DNA of 7,365 bases from DATESZ01 sp035283845 (GTDB lineage Bacteria; Desulfobacterota; Syntrophia; Syntrophales; JACQWR01). Position 1 is the first letter of the stretch; every line of letters begins with the position of its first letter. The notes beneath the pieces are model-generated. The model saw only the letters and a program-made list of their open reading frames with translations. It searched no databases and had not been told where the DNA came from. The stretch covers positions 1 to 7,365 of the forward strand of contig DATESZ010000116.1 in assembly GCA_035283845.1 (NCBI GenBank). Direction: 5' to 3'. Below, one piece after another: positions 7,050 to 7,365 of this stretch. Both the position numbers and the translations under genes were made by a program.

Positions 7050-7086
7050 TGAAAGGTATTTTCAAATGAAACCGCAAAGGTGGCTA

Positions 7087-7141
7087 AAGTGAGCTAAAGT
7101 TTGAAGTTTTTTTCCCTTAACTTTAGCTCACTTCAAACTTT
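7087..7141. repeat. Two overlapping inverted repeats built from a 17-base unit
   Basis: AAGTGAGCTAAAGTT (7087-7101) is the perfect reverse complement of 7119-7133. AAAGTTTGAAGT (7096-7107) is the perfect reverse complement of 7130-7141. The arms overlap, so only one hairpin can form at a time. Both arms are permutations of one unit, GTGAGCTAAAGTTTGAA, and GCTAAAGT is also repeated directly at 7083-7090 and 7093-7100. The loop holds a run of seven T. Confidence 0.75.
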
Positions 7142-7180
7142 TGAATGGTCGATAAGTTGCTGGAGGCATACACTGCTTCT

Positions 7181-7215
7181 ATTCCGGATTCCGGCTCCTG
7201 ACTTCTGACTCCTGA
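7181..7215 (-). repeat. Degenerate TCAGGAGCCGGAAT-type repeat cluster, right copy
   Basis: Read on the minus strand, TCAGGAGTCAGAAG is followed by TCAGGAGCCGGAAT and CCGGAAT units. The block is an inverted, diverged counterpart of 6921-6952. Together the two clusters bracket the GC-rich hairpin and the overlapping inverted repeats. Confidence 0.6.
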
Positions 7216-7233
7216 GTATTTACTGGCAGTCGA

Positions 7234-7365
7234 TCATCCTCTGGCAATTTTCTTAACAAGATCCACGTTTTCAAGCCATAAAGCCTCTTGCGTGCAACTG
7301 CAGACGCATGCATTGCACCCTTCGCATTTCTCTTTTACTATTTTTACTTTACCGTCTATTACTTT
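7234..7365 (-). CDS. C-terminal fragment of a [4Fe-4S] ferredoxin-like protein
   Basis: The minus strand is open for 43 codons from the right edge to TGA at 7236-7234; the N-terminal part lies outside the window. The fragment contains EKCEGCNACVCSCTQEALWL, a CxxCxxCxxxC cluster motif (fragment residues 14, 17, 20 and 24) with an extra Cys at 22. Gln replaces the Pro that usually follows the fourth Cys. A hydrophilic tail of 19 residues follows the fourth Cys. This could be a ferredoxin or the end of a larger iron-sulfur oxidoreductase; the visible part cannot tell. It is convergent with the reductase/dehydratase operon, so a role as electron donor to that enzyme is possible but not shown. Confidence 0.7.
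   Translation of the reverse strand, partial: KVIDGKVKIVKEKCEGCNACVCSCTQEALWLENVDLVKKIARG

Larger units (their letters stand above)
6868..7233. other. Non-coding repeat-rich spacer between convergent genes
   Basis: These 366 bases hold no supportable gene. They contain nested inverted repeats: copies of a CAGGAGCCAGAAT-like motif facing each other near the two ends (6921-6952 and 7181-7215), a very GC-rich hairpin (7004-7049) and two overlapping inverted repeats (7087-7141). No classical intrinsic terminator with a hairpin plus U-run follows the plus-strand operon. The hairpins may serve as two-way transcription barriers for the convergent genes. Confidence 0.75.

Noticed and set aside
6921..7215. 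CRISPR array
   Set aside because: The repeats are inverted and diverged, with no regular direct repeats and equal-length spacers.

Overview
The window reads as a chromosomal segment of an anaerobic Gram-negative bacterium, most plausibly a sulfate-reducing or syntrophic Desulfobacterota-type organism. The Gram-negative call rests on an outer-membrane beta-barrel with a signal peptide and a C-terminal Phe. The anaerobe call rests on two subunits of the oxygen-sensitive benzoyl-CoA reductase / 2-hydroxyacyl-CoA dehydratase iron-sulfur family. The taxonomic placement is inference from gene content, not from a marker gene.

Layout: the left 4.15 kb is on the minus strand. In transcription order it encodes an acyl-CoA dehydrogenase (4149-2998), a DUF1302-type outer-membrane beta-barrel (2901-1222) and a DUF1329-type exported protein whose C-terminus runs off the left edge (1115-1). 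The gaps are about 100 bp and I see no convincing terminator in them, so the three may be one transcription unit. Divergent from them, on the plus strand, is a tightly coupled pair (4424-5575 and 5572-6867, ATGA overlap) encoding a BcrC/HgdB-like small subunit and a BcrB/HgdA-like large subunit. The divergent promoter region carries a perfect 18-bp inverted repeat whose arms each contain a TTGACT hexamer pointing outward, which suggests shared control of both transcripts. The right end (6868-7233) is a non-coding spacer packed with three kinds of inverted repeat. After it comes the C-terminal end of a convergent [4Fe-4S] protein (7365-7234).

How the genes may work together (inference): the paired iron-sulfur subunits would act on an aromatic acyl-CoA (ring reduction) or on a 2-hydroxyacyl-CoA (dehydration to a 2-enoyl-CoA). 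The acyl-CoA dehydrogenase would interconvert acyl-CoA and 2-enoyl-CoA in the same pathway. The DUF1302/DUF1329 pair would form an outer-membrane/periplasmic module, perhaps for passage of a hydrophobic substrate. The ATP-dependent activator that this enzyme family needs is not in the window. The exact substrate cannot be set from sequence alone.
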